IMG/VR virus record: IMGVR_UViG_3300005253_000639
Location: 1-48,560 of that record
Origin: a virus
Length of the DNA stretch: 48,560 bases
Strand: one strand, 5' to 3'
In this document: one piece after another, positions 26,363-32,570 of the stretch
How the letters are laid out: every line of letters begins with the position of its first letter
Position numbering within the stretch: the first letter of the stretch is position 1
Made by a program: the position numbers and the translations under genes
The notes under the pieces: generated by a model
Databases searched by the model: none
The model's input: only the letters and a program-made list of their open reading frames with translations
What the model was told of the DNA's origin: nothing

Positions 26363-26441
26363 AGACAGTGTGAAATTATTTTTCACGTATGCCTCCTTTT
26401 TTATTTTTGATTAAGCCCGGATGACAGACCGGGCTTTTTTT
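26363..26441 (+). ncRNA. Small RNA 1 with exposed anti-Shine-Dalgarno stretch
   Basis: From the predicted start to the terminator is about 78 bases. Hairpin GTGAAA/TTTCAC (26370-26375 and 26381-26386) is followed by an unpaired stretch containing GCCTCCTTTTTT (26391-26402), which is complementary to SD sequences. It matches the SD of the gene at 36950 over 11 bases (AAAAGGAGGCA, 36934-36944). No ORF with an SD lies inside. Confidence 0.55.
26413..26441 (+). terminator. Intrinsic terminator of small RNA 1
   Basis: AAGCCCGG (26413-26420), 8-base loop, CCGGGCTT (26429-26436), then Ts. A strong GC-rich stem; it may also stop late transcripts from the lysis genes. Confidence 0.9.
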
Positions 26442-26442
26442 A

Positions 26443-26471
26443 TTGACAAATTCCATTTCATTTTGTAGTAT
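26443..26471 (+). promoter_or_regulatory. Promoter of small RNA 2
   Basis: TTGACA (26443-26448) sits right behind the T-tract of the previous terminator, then 17 bases and TAGTAT (26466-26471). Predicted start about 26478, at the foot of the first hairpin. Confidence 0.7.
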
Positions 26472-26477
26472 ATAAAT

Positions 26478-26546
26478 AACCGTGAAAACGGTCTTATCAA
26501 GAACCCCTTGATAAGCATCTAGCCCCTGTGAAAGCAGGGGTTTTTT
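26478..26546 (+). ncRNA. Small RNA 2: three stacked hairpins ending in a terminator
   Basis: About 69 bases with almost nothing unpaired. Hairpin 1: ACCGT-GAAA-ACGGT (26479-26492), with a GNRA-type loop. Hairpin 2: CTTATCAAG-AACCC-CTTGATAAG (26493-26515), perfect 9-bp stem. Hairpin 3: CCCCTG/CAGGGG (26523-26540) with six Ts. Its AACCCCTTGATAA (26502-26514) is perfectly complementary over 13 bases to the ribosome binding site of the J-domain gene (27707-27719). Likely an antisense regulator (inference). Confidence 0.72.
26523..26546 (+). terminator. Intrinsic terminator of small RNA 2
   Basis: CCCCTG pairs with CAGGGG around TGAAAG, followed by TTTTTT (26541-26546). Confidence 0.88.
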
Positions 26547-26587
26547 AAAGCCCTACAAAGCATTCAAATAAGACAATTATAAAATAT

Positions 26588-26706
26588 AAAACCTTGACAA
26601 CCAAAAGTCTATATAAAAAAACCTTACCAGACCTATGTAAACAACTTTCAAAGCGTCTAAATTATAAGAACAAAACCTTAACATAAAATAGTAAAACCTT
26701 GTGACA
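26588..26706 (+). repeat. Cluster of four AAAACCTT-type direct repeats
   Basis: AAAACCTTGACA (26588-26599), AAAACCTTACCA (26618-26629), AAAACCTTAACA (26672-26683), AAAACCTTGTGACA (26693-26706). A further perfect copy lies at 26957-26968. The same 12-mer forms the -35 region of promoters at 29496 and 34816, and 11 of its bases recur at 37722. Here most copies lack a well-placed -10, so they look like binding sites as well as promoter parts. Confidence 0.65.
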
Positions 26707-26768
26707 GCCGTACAACACATCCTGATTATAGGTTAAGCCTTGCCGTATATTAGTTTATAAATGGCAAT

Positions 26769-26782
26769 GGTATACGGATACC
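26769..26782 (+). promoter_or_regulatory. Short inverted repeat GGTAT-N4-ATACC
   Basis: Arms 26769-26773 and 26778-26782 with a four-base spacer. Too short to be more than a possible protein site; noted because it lies in the control region. Confidence 0.25.
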
Positions 26783-26886
26783 TTTTTGATGATAAAACTC
26801 TGTCACTCCGTTCCTCAGGCCTATTCCTAAGACTATTATTTAGAATGATTGTATACATTGGCCCTGCTTTTATAAGGTTATTTAAG

Positions 26887-26904
26887 ACTATACATGTGTA
26901 TAGT
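26887..26904 (+). promoter_or_regulatory. Operator-like palindrome
   Basis: ACTATACA-TG-TGTATAGT: 8-base arms with a 2-base centre, perfect. Typical size and symmetry for a dimeric phage regulator site, about 60 bases upstream of the -35 at 26963. Confidence 0.45.
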
Positions 26905-26962
26905 GCTTTTATAAAAAAAAACTTTTCTCTTGAAAATAAACCCGTATTCAGGAAATAAAACC

Positions 26963-26991
26963 TTGACAGGAAACCTTAAAAAGACTAAATT
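26963..26991 (+). promoter_or_regulatory. Probable early promoter
   Basis: TTGACA (26963-26968) inside AAAACCTTGACA, 17 bases, TAAATT (26986-26991, four of six). It would give a leader of about 220 bases before the gene at 27221. Confidence 0.5.
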
Positions 26992-27152
26992 TAACTTATA
27001 TTTAATAAAGTTTAGTATGCATCATCGTTAGAAACCACAGCTTGTGCATTAAGTCATCAGAGCACATTATTTTAAGAGAAGGATTTTTTAAAGCGAAGAA
27101 ATAAGATTCACGGGCGTCGGGATTGTTTCACTTTTACTGACAAATTATCGAA

Positions 27153-27191
27153 ACCGGAGTTATCCGGTCTATCAAGGTTAAGCTCTTGATA
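27153..27191 (+). promoter_or_regulatory. Leader RNA hairpins upstream of the first early gene
   Basis: ACCGGA-GTTA-TCCGGT (27153-27168) and TATCAAG-N8-CTTGATA (27170-27191). The second has the same arms as hairpin 2 of small RNA 2, so both may bind one factor or compete for one partner. Not followed by a T-tract, so not a terminator. Confidence 0.5.
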
Positions 27192-27220
27192 CTGAAAAGA
27201 TTGCTTAAAAGGAGAAAAAA

Positions 27221-27421
27221 ATGAAAGATAAAATCAGAATTGAAAAGCATTATTATAATCCGAATGATAAAATGGAAGTTATTAACATGAGAGAATTATT
27301 ATTAATTGCTTGTAATAATGGGTATGATGACAGCGTTAATTATCTTATCTACTTGTTAACTGTTAAAGATAAGGTTGTTAATTTTCCAGGCGGATATATT
27401 AAAGCAAGAAATGAATATTAA
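27221..27421 (+). CDS. Small early protein, unknown
   Basis: 66 residues, strong SD AAGGAGAAAAAA. Helical centre (MRELLLIACNNGYDDSVNYL) reminiscent of a single ankyrin-like helix pair; no family recognised. First gene of the early operon. Confidence 0.6.
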   Translation: MKDKIRIEKHYYNPNDKMEVINMRELLLIACNNGYDDSVNYLIYLLTVKDKVVNFPGGYIKARNEY

Positions 27422-27431
27422 GGAGAAAAAA

Positions 27432-27656
27432 ATGAATAGATTAAGCAAAATAAATAATATGGATAAAACTGACAGAGCCTATTGCGCTTTAAATAATTGG
27501 TTTTTATTTCTACAGAAAAATGGCATTACAAGAAAATATCAGAAAGATGTTCTTTGTATTTTATGGGGCCGCGCTACAGAAAATGGCAAAGATACGATTC
27601 AGGCTGATTTTTGGGAAAAGGAATTTTTCACATTAAAAGGATATTCAAAATATTAA
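27432..27656 (+). CDS. Small early protein, unknown; stop codon overlaps tRNA-like element
   Basis: 74 residues from ATG 27432 (SD AAGGAGAAAAAA). Contains ALNNWFLFLQKNGITRKYQK, a helical phage-type segment. The last A of its TAA is the first paired base of the mini-tRNA-like element. Confidence 0.6.
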   Translation: MNRLSKINNMDKTDRAYCALNNWFLFLQKNGITRKYQKDVLCILWGRATENGKDTIQADFWEKEFFTLKGYSKY

Positions 27657-27696
27657 GCTTTCTGGTAGTGGCCAGGTTCAATTCCTGGCAAAGCTA
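27656..27696 (+). ncRNA. Mini-tRNA-like element 1 (no anticodon arm)
   Basis: Acceptor stem AGCTTT/AAAGCT (27656-27661 and 27690-27695, 6 bp), then nine unpaired bases CTGGTAGTG carrying the D-loop-like GGTAG. A T-arm GCCAGG-TTCAATT-CCTGGC (27671-27689) directly abuts the 3' acceptor strand. Acceptor plus T-stem is 12 bp, as in real tRNA, with a TTCAAT-type 7-base loop and a discriminator-like A (27696) followed by TTTT, not CCA. It lacks the anticodon arm and variable loop. A second copy at 28442 keeps the pairing with compensatory changes. Confidence 0.65.
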
Positions 27697-27723
27697 TTTT
27701 AAAATTTTATCAAGGGGTTAAAT

Positions 27724-28191
27724 ATGAATAATTATTTTAAAGATTGTAAAAACTTAAATGAAGCTAAAAAATTGTACCATACATTATTAAAAGAGAATCA
27801 TCCTGACCAGGGTGGCGATACTATAATATGTCAGCAGATAATCGAACAGTTTGAAAACTATATAATATTATTTACAGCTGATATTTTTAGAAAAGATGGA
27901 AATGCAAAATACGAACATTTCTCAGATGATTTTCAGGCTATACTAAATAAGATAATTCATTTTGAAAATATGAAAATTGAAATTATCGGCTATTGGATTT
28001 ACTGTTTTAATTCTTATGAATACAAAGAAGAATTAAAAGCATTCGGATTCTGGTTTTCAAAAAAGCATAGAGCCTGGGTTTTTAGTGGAACATCAAAAAA
28101 GAAAATCCGGTCAAGATTAACAACAAACGATATAAGATCAATTCATGGAGTTGTTGATATTGAAACAGAAAAGTTATTAAAAATAAGTTAA
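27724..28191 (+). CDS. J-domain protein
   Basis: 155 residues. The N-terminus is a short J-domain: AKKLYHTLLKENHPDQGGD with HPD at 26-28. The rest is a separate domain (MKIEIIGYWIYCFNSYEYKE, then FGFWFSKKHRAWVFSG) found in small phage and plasmid DnaJ-like proteins. It probably recruits host DnaK to a phage complex, perhaps replication. SD AAGGGG is perfectly matched by small RNA 2. Confidence 0.75.
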   Translation: MNNYFKDCKNLNEAKKLYHTLLKENHPDQGGDTIICQQIIEQFENYIILFTADIFRKDGNAKYEHFSDDFQAILNKIIHFENMKIEIIGYWIYCFNSYEYKEELKAFGFWFSKKHRAWVFSGTSKKKIRSRLTTNDIRSIHGVVDIETEKLLKIS

Positions 28192-28199
28192 TATAAATC

Positions 28200-28219
28200 G
28201 GGCCCGGGTATCCGGGTCC
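28200..28219 (+). terminator. GC-rich hairpin after the J-domain gene
   Basis: GGGCCCGG (28200-28207), GTAT loop, CCGGGTCC (28212-28219), 8 bp with one G-U. Only TAATATTTT follows, so it may be a weak terminator or an mRNA-stabilising hairpin. Confidence 0.5.
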
Positions 28220-28241
28220 TAATATTTTAAGGGGGAATAAG

Positions 28242-28442
28242 ATGAAAACATTAGTAGTATTAGAAGGCAATTGCAACGGCGAAGGACAACAGTTTAAAGA
28301 ATGGTTGGAAAAGAATCTACCAGAAGATATTCAATTAGTCTATAGAGATAATTGCTCTGGTGTAGGTGGAGGATTATTCGATGAGGATTTTATGCCTATA
28401 GAGGATGATAATGATTTTTGGTCACAGTATTGTAATAGTTAA
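28242..28442 (+). CDS. Small acidic early protein; stop codon overlaps tRNA-like element
   Basis: 66 residues, SD AAGGGGGAA. Starts KTLVVLEGNCNGEGQQFKEW and is rich in Asp, Glu and Gly. No family recognised. As with the gene at 27432, the final A of the stop begins a mini-tRNA-like element. Confidence 0.55.
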   Translation: MKTLVVLEGNCNGEGQQFKEWLEKNLPEDIQLVYRDNCSGVGGGLFDEDFMPIEDDNDFWSQYCNS

Positions 28443-28483
28443 GCCTGCAGGTAGACAGCCGGGTCCGACTCCCGGCAAGGCTA
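28442..28483 (+). ncRNA. Mini-tRNA-like element 2 (no anticodon arm)
   Basis: Acceptor AGCCT/AGGCT (28442-28446 and 28478-28482), unpaired GCAGGTAGACA with the GGTAG motif, T-arm GCCGGG-TCCGACT-CCCGGC (28458-28476), discriminator-like A at 28483, then TTT. Compared with element 1, the pair T59-A92 is replaced by C45-G79 and A74-T86 by G61-C73 (last two digits of the positions), so pairing is kept while sequence changed. No anticodon arm, no CCA. Confidence 0.65.
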
Positions 28484-28512
28484 TTTGAAATAAAATTAGA
28501 AGGAGAATGAAT

Positions 28513-28893
28513 ATGTCAGCATGGCTAGAACATAAAGAAACTTGCAAGTATTGCGGTACAGTTAAAATTAAAAATAAATTCACTTATGCTTATGATGGGC
28601 ATCCGGAACAGAAGATAATAAGAGAGTATTGTTGGGAATGTAAGCAATCATTTATAGGTACAAGACAAAAAGTTATTAGATACGGAGATATTCCAAAATC
28701 AGGATTTTCATATAATTACCGAGAAAACCGAAATGAAATAGGGATATCTTGTTATTTGCAAAATATGAGACCAAGGCCAGAATTTACAAAAGGAAGGAAA
28801 AAAATAGTTTTTTCAGCAATAATAATTGATTATGGTGGAGACGATGAACCGTTAATCGATATGAAAACAATTAGAATAAGGAGTATAAAATGA
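28513..28893 (+). CDS. Zinc-ribbon early protein
   Basis: 126 residues from ATG 28513, placed 7 bases after AAGGAG; ATG 28507 is too close. CKYCG near the start and CWECKQSF about 28 residues later form a zinc ribbon. The rest has beta-strands ending KIVFSAIIIDYGGDDEPL. Role unknown. Confidence 0.6.
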   Translation: MSAWLEHKETCKYCGTVKIKNKFTYAYDGHPEQKIIREYCWECKQSFIGTRQKVIRYGDIPKSGFSYNYRENRNEIGISCYLQNMRPRPEFTKGRKKIVFSAIIIDYGGDDEPLIDMKTIRIRSIK

Positions 28894-29162
28894 GTAATTT
28901 TTATTTGACAAGGGGTGTAAACAACAGGGTTGCAGAAGAAGAAAATTTTGCAAAGTTTGTACTAAAATCATTACGCAGACATTTCAATAATGATTTTTCT
29001 GAATGCGATCCAGAGGACGCGGAAACTAACAGAGAATCTTTAAAAGATGGGAGCCGTATCTTTACGGTTTATAATTTTAATCCGGATGTGAAGATCTGGA
29101 TAATCACAGAAGCAAAACCATACAGAGATAGGACGACAGTTTTATTTCCGGATGAATATTAA
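28890..29162 (+). CDS. Conserved phage/plasmid protein, unknown
   Basis: 90 residues at an ATGA overlap, SD AAGGAG. TRGVNNRVAEEENFAKFVLK, then LKDGSRIFTVYNF and KIWIITEAKPYRDRTTVLFP follow a pattern I associate with a small protein widespread on plasmids and phages, of unproved function. Confidence 0.6.
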   Translation: MSNFYLTRGVNNRVAEEENFAKFVLKSLRRHFNNDFSECDPEDAETNRESLKDGSRIFTVYNFNPDVKIWIITEAKPYRDRTTVLFPDEY

Positions 29163-29171
29163 GGGGGAAAT

Positions 29172-29333
29172 ATGACTAATTTTAATAATGACAATGGCTT
29201 TGCGAAAGCACAAAGAGATTATGATAATCAATTACCAGATGATTCTGGAAACGGATCTGAATGTGATGGTAAATGTATCAAATGTTGTTTTGAAGATTGC
29301 GATTACAGAGAAGAATTATATGCGGAGGATTAA
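29172..29333 (+). CDS. Small Cys-rich acidic protein
   Basis: 53 residues, SD AAGGGGG. Five cysteines in CDGKCIKCCFEDC suggest metal binding. The next gene's SD (GGAGG) lies in its last codons. Confidence 0.55.
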   Translation: MTNFNNDNGFAKAQRDYDNQLPDDSGNGSECDGKCIKCCFEDCDYREELYAED

Positions 29334-29335
29334 AC

Positions 29336-29491
29336 ATGTATGTTGATAGAAATTTTATGAGAGATGCGGGTTGTTATACAGTAGGATATTACGATCCGGA
29401 TGGAAAATTTCATCCAGAAAGTGATCATGATACTGCAGAAGAAGCAGCCAAAAGAGTTCATTATTTAAACGGCGGGAAAGATAATAATTAA
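29336..29491 (+). CDS. Small early protein, unknown
   Basis: 51 residues from ATG 29336, chosen because GGAGG lies 8 bases upstream. Contains YTVGYYDPDGKFHPESDHDT and AAKRVHYLNGG, a compact pattern seen in small phage proteins. Last gene before a new promoter. Confidence 0.55.
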   Translation: MYVDRNFMRDAGCYTVGYYDPDGKFHPESDHDTAEEAAKRVHYLNGGKDNN

Positions 29492-29495
29492 AACC

Positions 29496-29524
29496 TTGAC
29501 ACGATTTAATATTTATAATAAAAT
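29496..29524 (+). promoter_or_regulatory. Strong promoter for the recombination genes
   Basis: TTGACA (29496-29501), 17 bases, TAAAAT (29519-29524). It includes AAAACCTTGACACGATTTA, nearly repeated at 34810. Drives the genes from 29554 including ERF and exonuclease. Confidence 0.8.
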
Positions 29525-29553
29525 AGTATCAGATGATTTAACAGGGGGTTAAA

Positions 29554-29730
29554 ATGGATATATTTAGAGAGAACGAAAAAGAATTATTAATAAGTCAGGT
29601 GGAACAAACGGTAAAAAATCATCCAATATCAGTTAGTACTATAATTGATTGGATTGTAGTAATTGGCATAGTTTCTGATTATGGATATAAGCCGATTGAT
29701 CTACTTAAAATGATTGAATGTAAAAGATGA
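29554..29730 (+). CDS. Small early protein, unknown
   Basis: 58 residues, SD AGGGGG. Helical; VSTIIDWIVVIGIVSDYGY and KPIDLLKMIE. First gene of the recombination operon, with no recognised family. Confidence 0.55.
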   Translation: MDIFRENEKELLISQVEQTVKNHPISVSTIIDWIVVIGIVSDYGYKPIDLLKMIECKR

Positions 29731-29746
29731 TTAACGGGGGGTTAAA

Positions 29747-30718
29747 ATGCCAAAGAAAAAAACAGAATCAAAAATTGCACCGGCAATCAAACCGGTAAAA
29801 GTAAAACGTAAAAAACCCAGAAAGAAAAAAATAGCTAATACAAGTCTGGTAGCAGTAAATCCGCAAAGACTTATTTTAAAGGCTATTGAGAAGGATCTTG
29901 ATCTTGATAAAATGGAAAGAATTCTTGCTATGCGAAAAGATTTAAAAGACGAATTTGCAAAAGATGAATATTTCAGGAATCTTGCATTATTTCAAAAAGA
30001 TTGTCCTATTATAGAAAAAACGACTCCGGTATATGAAAAGAACAGTAAAAAAGTTCGCTACATGTATGCAAAAATTGAATCTATTATTAAACAAGTAAAA
30101 ATTGTACTAGAGAGGTATGGATTTTCATATAACTTTCTTACAAAACAAGAGAGCGGTAATTTTACAACTATATGTAATTCATATCATAAAACAGGACATC
30201 AAGAATCTACTGAATTTACAGTTCCAATTGATATGGAATCTTATATGTCAGATCCGCAAAAAGTAGCAAGTGCGTCGACTTTTGCAAAACGATATGCTTT
30301 TTGTAATGCGTTCGGCATAGCAACAGAGTCGGAGGACAATGATGCTAATACGACAGAACCTGAAAATAAAAAAATGACTGACAAACAAAAAAAGGAACTG
30401 AATAGAAAGTATGGATATGATTATAAAAAGAAATCTGGAAGTAAAATAAAAAATACCGGAGAAGAAAAAAACATAACTAATAATTCAGATTACAAAGAAG
30501 TCAGGCCGGATAATTCAAAAAAGGTTGAAGAAATAAAAAAGAAGACAATTGAATTATTGAATAGTAAGACCAAAGAAGATAAAAGGATTTTCTCAGGTGA
30601 GGAAATGATTAAAACTAAACGGGCTATCTATCGTTATATTGAAGAAGGCAAAATAGCTGAAGCATTAAACGCCCTTGATGTAGCAGAAGGAATTAAGGCC
30701 CAGAGAGTAGGAGAATAA
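29747..30718 (+). CDS. erf: ERF-family single-strand annealing protein
   Basis: 323 residues. Very basic N-terminus (about 1-30), then the ERF core: NLALFQKDCPIIEKTTPVYE, YMYAKIESIIKQVKIVLERY, GFSYNF, YHKTGHQESTEFTVPID, and AKRYAFCNAFGIATESEDND. It would pair complementary single strands made by the exonuclease at 31357. The long Lys/Glu-rich C-terminal part is variable in the family. SD GGGGGG. Confidence 0.85.
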   Translation: MPKKKTESKIAPAIKPVKVKRKKPRKKKIANTSLVAVNPQRLILKAIEKDLDLDKMERILAMRKDLKDEFAKDEYFRNLALFQKDCPIIEKTTPVYEKNSKKVRYMYAKIESIIKQVKIVLERYGFSYNFLTKQESGNFTTICNSYHKTGHQESTEFTVPIDMESYMSDPQKVASASTFAKRYAFCNAFGIATESEDNDANTTEPENKKMTDKQKKELNRKYGYDYKKKSGSKIKNTGEEKNITNNSDYKEVRPDNSKKVEEIKKKTIELLNSKTKEDKRIFSGEEMIKTKRAIYRYIEEGKIAEALNALDVAEGIKAQRVGE

Positions 30719-30719
30719 A

Positions 30720-31355
30720 ATGAGCGAAGAAAAACAGATGGTTGATTTAAAAGTGCAGGATGCGAAAGCAGTAATAATACTTGGTCAGGCTGATTATGAA
30801 TATGCGGTTGAAATGTTAAGAGGTATTAAAGAGTATAGAAAAAAACTTGATGCCAGGTACAGGCCCATACAACAGAAAACAAAAGAAGCAAATCAGCTTG
30901 CATTACAACATATTAGGGATTATGAAGTACCTTTAAACGAAGCCGAACGGATTATAAAATCAAGTATGAGTAGATACGTTACAAAAAAAGAAGCCGAAAG
31001 GCAGGCCGAACAGGACCGGATTAGAAGAGAAGCCGAAGAAAAAGAGCGCGAAGCAATTAAAAAAGATCTCGAAGAATGCGGCCTTAATAAAAAAGAGGCT
31101 GCAGAAGAATCCGAAAAAATGGAAGTGTTTACTCCGGAAGTAGAAATTGAAGATACAACAAAAACAGAAAAAACAGAAAATATTTCATATCGGGAAAACT
31201 GGAAATTTGAAATAGAAGATGTATCAAAGATCCCAACTGAGTATATGGTTCCGGATGAAAAAAAGATCGGCGCGGTTGTCAGGGCTTTAAAAAATAATAT
31301 CAATATAGCAGGTGTCCGGATCTATGTTGAAAAATCTGTAATAAACAGGTATTAA
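30720..31355 (+). CDS. Coiled-coil protein between ERF and exonuclease
   Basis: 211 residues. A long charged helix (about 20-130, with KKEAERQAEQDRIRREAEEK) and a C-terminal domain WKFEIEDVSKIPTEYMVPDE followed by IGAVVRALKNNINIAGVRIY. The latter fits a conserved phage family beside recombination genes (pattern W, D, VP, YMVPD, GVR). It may bridge or regulate the recombinase and nuclease. Confidence 0.6.
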   Translation: MSEEKQMVDLKVQDAKAVIILGQADYEYAVEMLRGIKEYRKKLDARYRPIQQKTKEANQLALQHIRDYEVPLNEAERIIKSSMSRYVTKKEAERQAEQDRIRREAEEKEREAIKKDLEECGLNKKEAAEESEKMEVFTPEVEIEDTTKTEKTENISYRENWKFEIEDVSKIPTEYMVPDEKKIGAVVRALKNNINIAGVRIYVEKSVINRY

Positions 31356-31356
31356 G

Positions 31357-31938
31357 ATGATTGAATTTGACAGTATAAACCATGAGTATAAAATAAATGG
31401 TATATCGGTTCCAAGCGTCACGAGGGTGCTTGGAGCCGGCTATTATTGCCATAATGAGCAGGCTATGAAACGCGGATCTAAAATTCACACATTAACATAT
31501 ATGTATGATAAGGGCGATCTTGAGTTAGACTTTTTGGTAGGAACCGAATATTTTGGTTATGTTTCTGCGTGGGTAGATTTTAAAAAAATAACTGGAATTA
31601 AATTATTAGAACGTGAGAAAATAGTCGGTAGTGAATTGTATATGTGTGCTGGTACTTTAGATATATTGGGTATTATGAACAGAAATAGTTCATTTAGTTG
31701 GATGCCGGATCAAGATAATTCTATTAAAGATTTATGGTTATTAGATATTAAGTCTGGAAGTGTATCTAAAAGGCAGCATCAATTACAAGTATCAGGATAT
31801 AAATTATTCCATGAAAGAAAAAAAGAAATTGATAAGCTCGGATGCGTTTATTTAAAGCCTAATGGCAGTTTCAATCTAGTCGAATATAAATACGATCCCA
31901 GTTCTTTTATTCAGAAAATAAACGATTATAAGGAGTAG
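31357..31938 (+). CDS. PD-(D/E)XK exonuclease
   Basis: 193 residues. Nuclease motifs: MCAGTLDILG (acidic residue of motif II), LWLLDIKSG (the D-x-K of motif III) and HQLQVSGYKLF (Q-x-x-x-Y), with HTLTYMYDKG upstream. RecB/YqaJ-like phage exonuclease that would resect DNA for ERF. Gene order ERF, coiled coil, exonuclease is that of a two-component recombination module. Confidence 0.82.
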   Translation: MIEFDSINHEYKINGISVPSVTRVLGAGYYCHNEQAMKRGSKIHTLTYMYDKGDLELDFLVGTEYFGYVSAWVDFKKITGIKLLEREKIVGSELYMCAGTLDILGIMNRNSSFSWMPDQDNSIKDLWLLDIKSGSVSKRQHQLQVSGYKLFHERKKEIDKLGCVYLKPNGSFNLVEYKYDPSSFIQKINDYKE

Positions 31939-31941
31939 TAA

Positions 31942-32232
31942 ATGAAAGATAAAAATTTAGAACCAGATGCGATATTCTGTATATGCGGACACAAAGCGAA
32001 AGGAATTAAATGTACCGATTTTTATTTAGTGATTTGTGACAAATGCAAGAAGGAATATAAATTTGATAGTAAAAAATTATGCCAAGAAACTGTATACACA
32101 ATGTTTATAGATCCGACCCCGGATAGAATAAAAGTTATTGCTATTTGCGGGAATTGCAAACAGTCTTTATATCACAATTATAAATATCAATTTTGTACTA
32201 AATGCAGAGTAATAAAAATATGGTATAAATAG
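31942..32232 (+). CDS. Double zinc-ribbon protein
   Basis: 96 residues with four Cys pairs: CICG, CDKC, CGNC and CTKC. Two zinc ribbons seem likely. SD AAGGAG. Unknown role. Confidence 0.6.
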   Translation: MKDKNLEPDAIFCICGHKAKGIKCTDFYLVICDKCKKEYKFDSKKLCQETVYTMFIDPTPDRIKVIAICGNCKQSLYHNYKYQFCTKCRVIKIWYK

Positions 32233-32240
32233 GGGGTAAT

Positions 32241-32570
32241 ATGAATAAAGAAATAAAACTTTGTATGAATGAATATATAAAAATATCAAGAAGGGAACTT
32301 ATAAAATGGGCTGGCTTATTATATAATACTAATTACAGGCCTGCTCAAAAAGTATTACATCATATACAACATAAATTACAAAATAAAAAATACGTAACAG
32401 AAAAACCAGAATCAGCCTGGGAAATATTTAGGGAATTAATAGTTCAAGTTGATAATGTTCAATTTGCAGATGAATTATTTGAAGAGCTTGGATTAAATAC
32501 ATGGGAATTTGTAGATGCACAAGAAGCAATAAAAATAATGCAAAAAAAGAAAAAGGAGATTAAAGAATGA
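32241..32570 (+). CDS. Mosaic small protein 1
   Basis: 109 residues. Starts with a degenerate PC-MNDMC module (KLCMNEY), contains YVTEKPESAWEIFREL, and ends KKKKEIKE, whose codons carry the SD of the next gene. Belongs to the mosaic family spread over 32241-39130. Function unknown. Confidence 0.6.
   Translation: MNKEIKLCMNEYIKISRRELIKWAGLLYNTNYRPAQKVLHHIQHKLQNKKYVTEKPESAWEIFRELIVQVDNVQFADELFEELGLNTWEFVDAQEAIKIMQKKKKEIKE

Larger units (their letters stand above)
26548..27220 (+). other. Control region without convincing genes
   Basis: About 670 bases upstream of the early genes with no ORF that has an SD and plausible composition. It holds a cluster of AAAACCTT elements, a palindrome at 26887, a promoter at 26963 and a leader with two hairpins (27153-27191). 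It may combine early control and an origin, but no origin protein site can be proved by eye. Confidence 0.6.

Noticed and set aside
26594-26617. Promoter at the first AAAACCTTGACA copy
   Set aside because: The nearest -10-like TATAAA is only 12 bases away, too close for sigma70.
26761-26958. 65-codon open frame in the control region
   Set aside because: No SD, crosses the palindrome at 26887 and an inverted repeat, and the composition is not protein-like (Leu/Arg/Phe runs).
27656-28483. The tRNA-like elements as complete tRNA genes or as attP sites
   Set aside because: No anticodon arm or CCA; two different copies, each with its own matching 5' acceptor strand, and no integrase nearby. A host tRNA match would reopen the attP idea.
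30920-31303. Long reverse-strand frame of 127 codons
   Set aside because: A shadow of the Lys/Glu-rich coiled-coil gene (Ser/Leu/Phe-rich, no SD).
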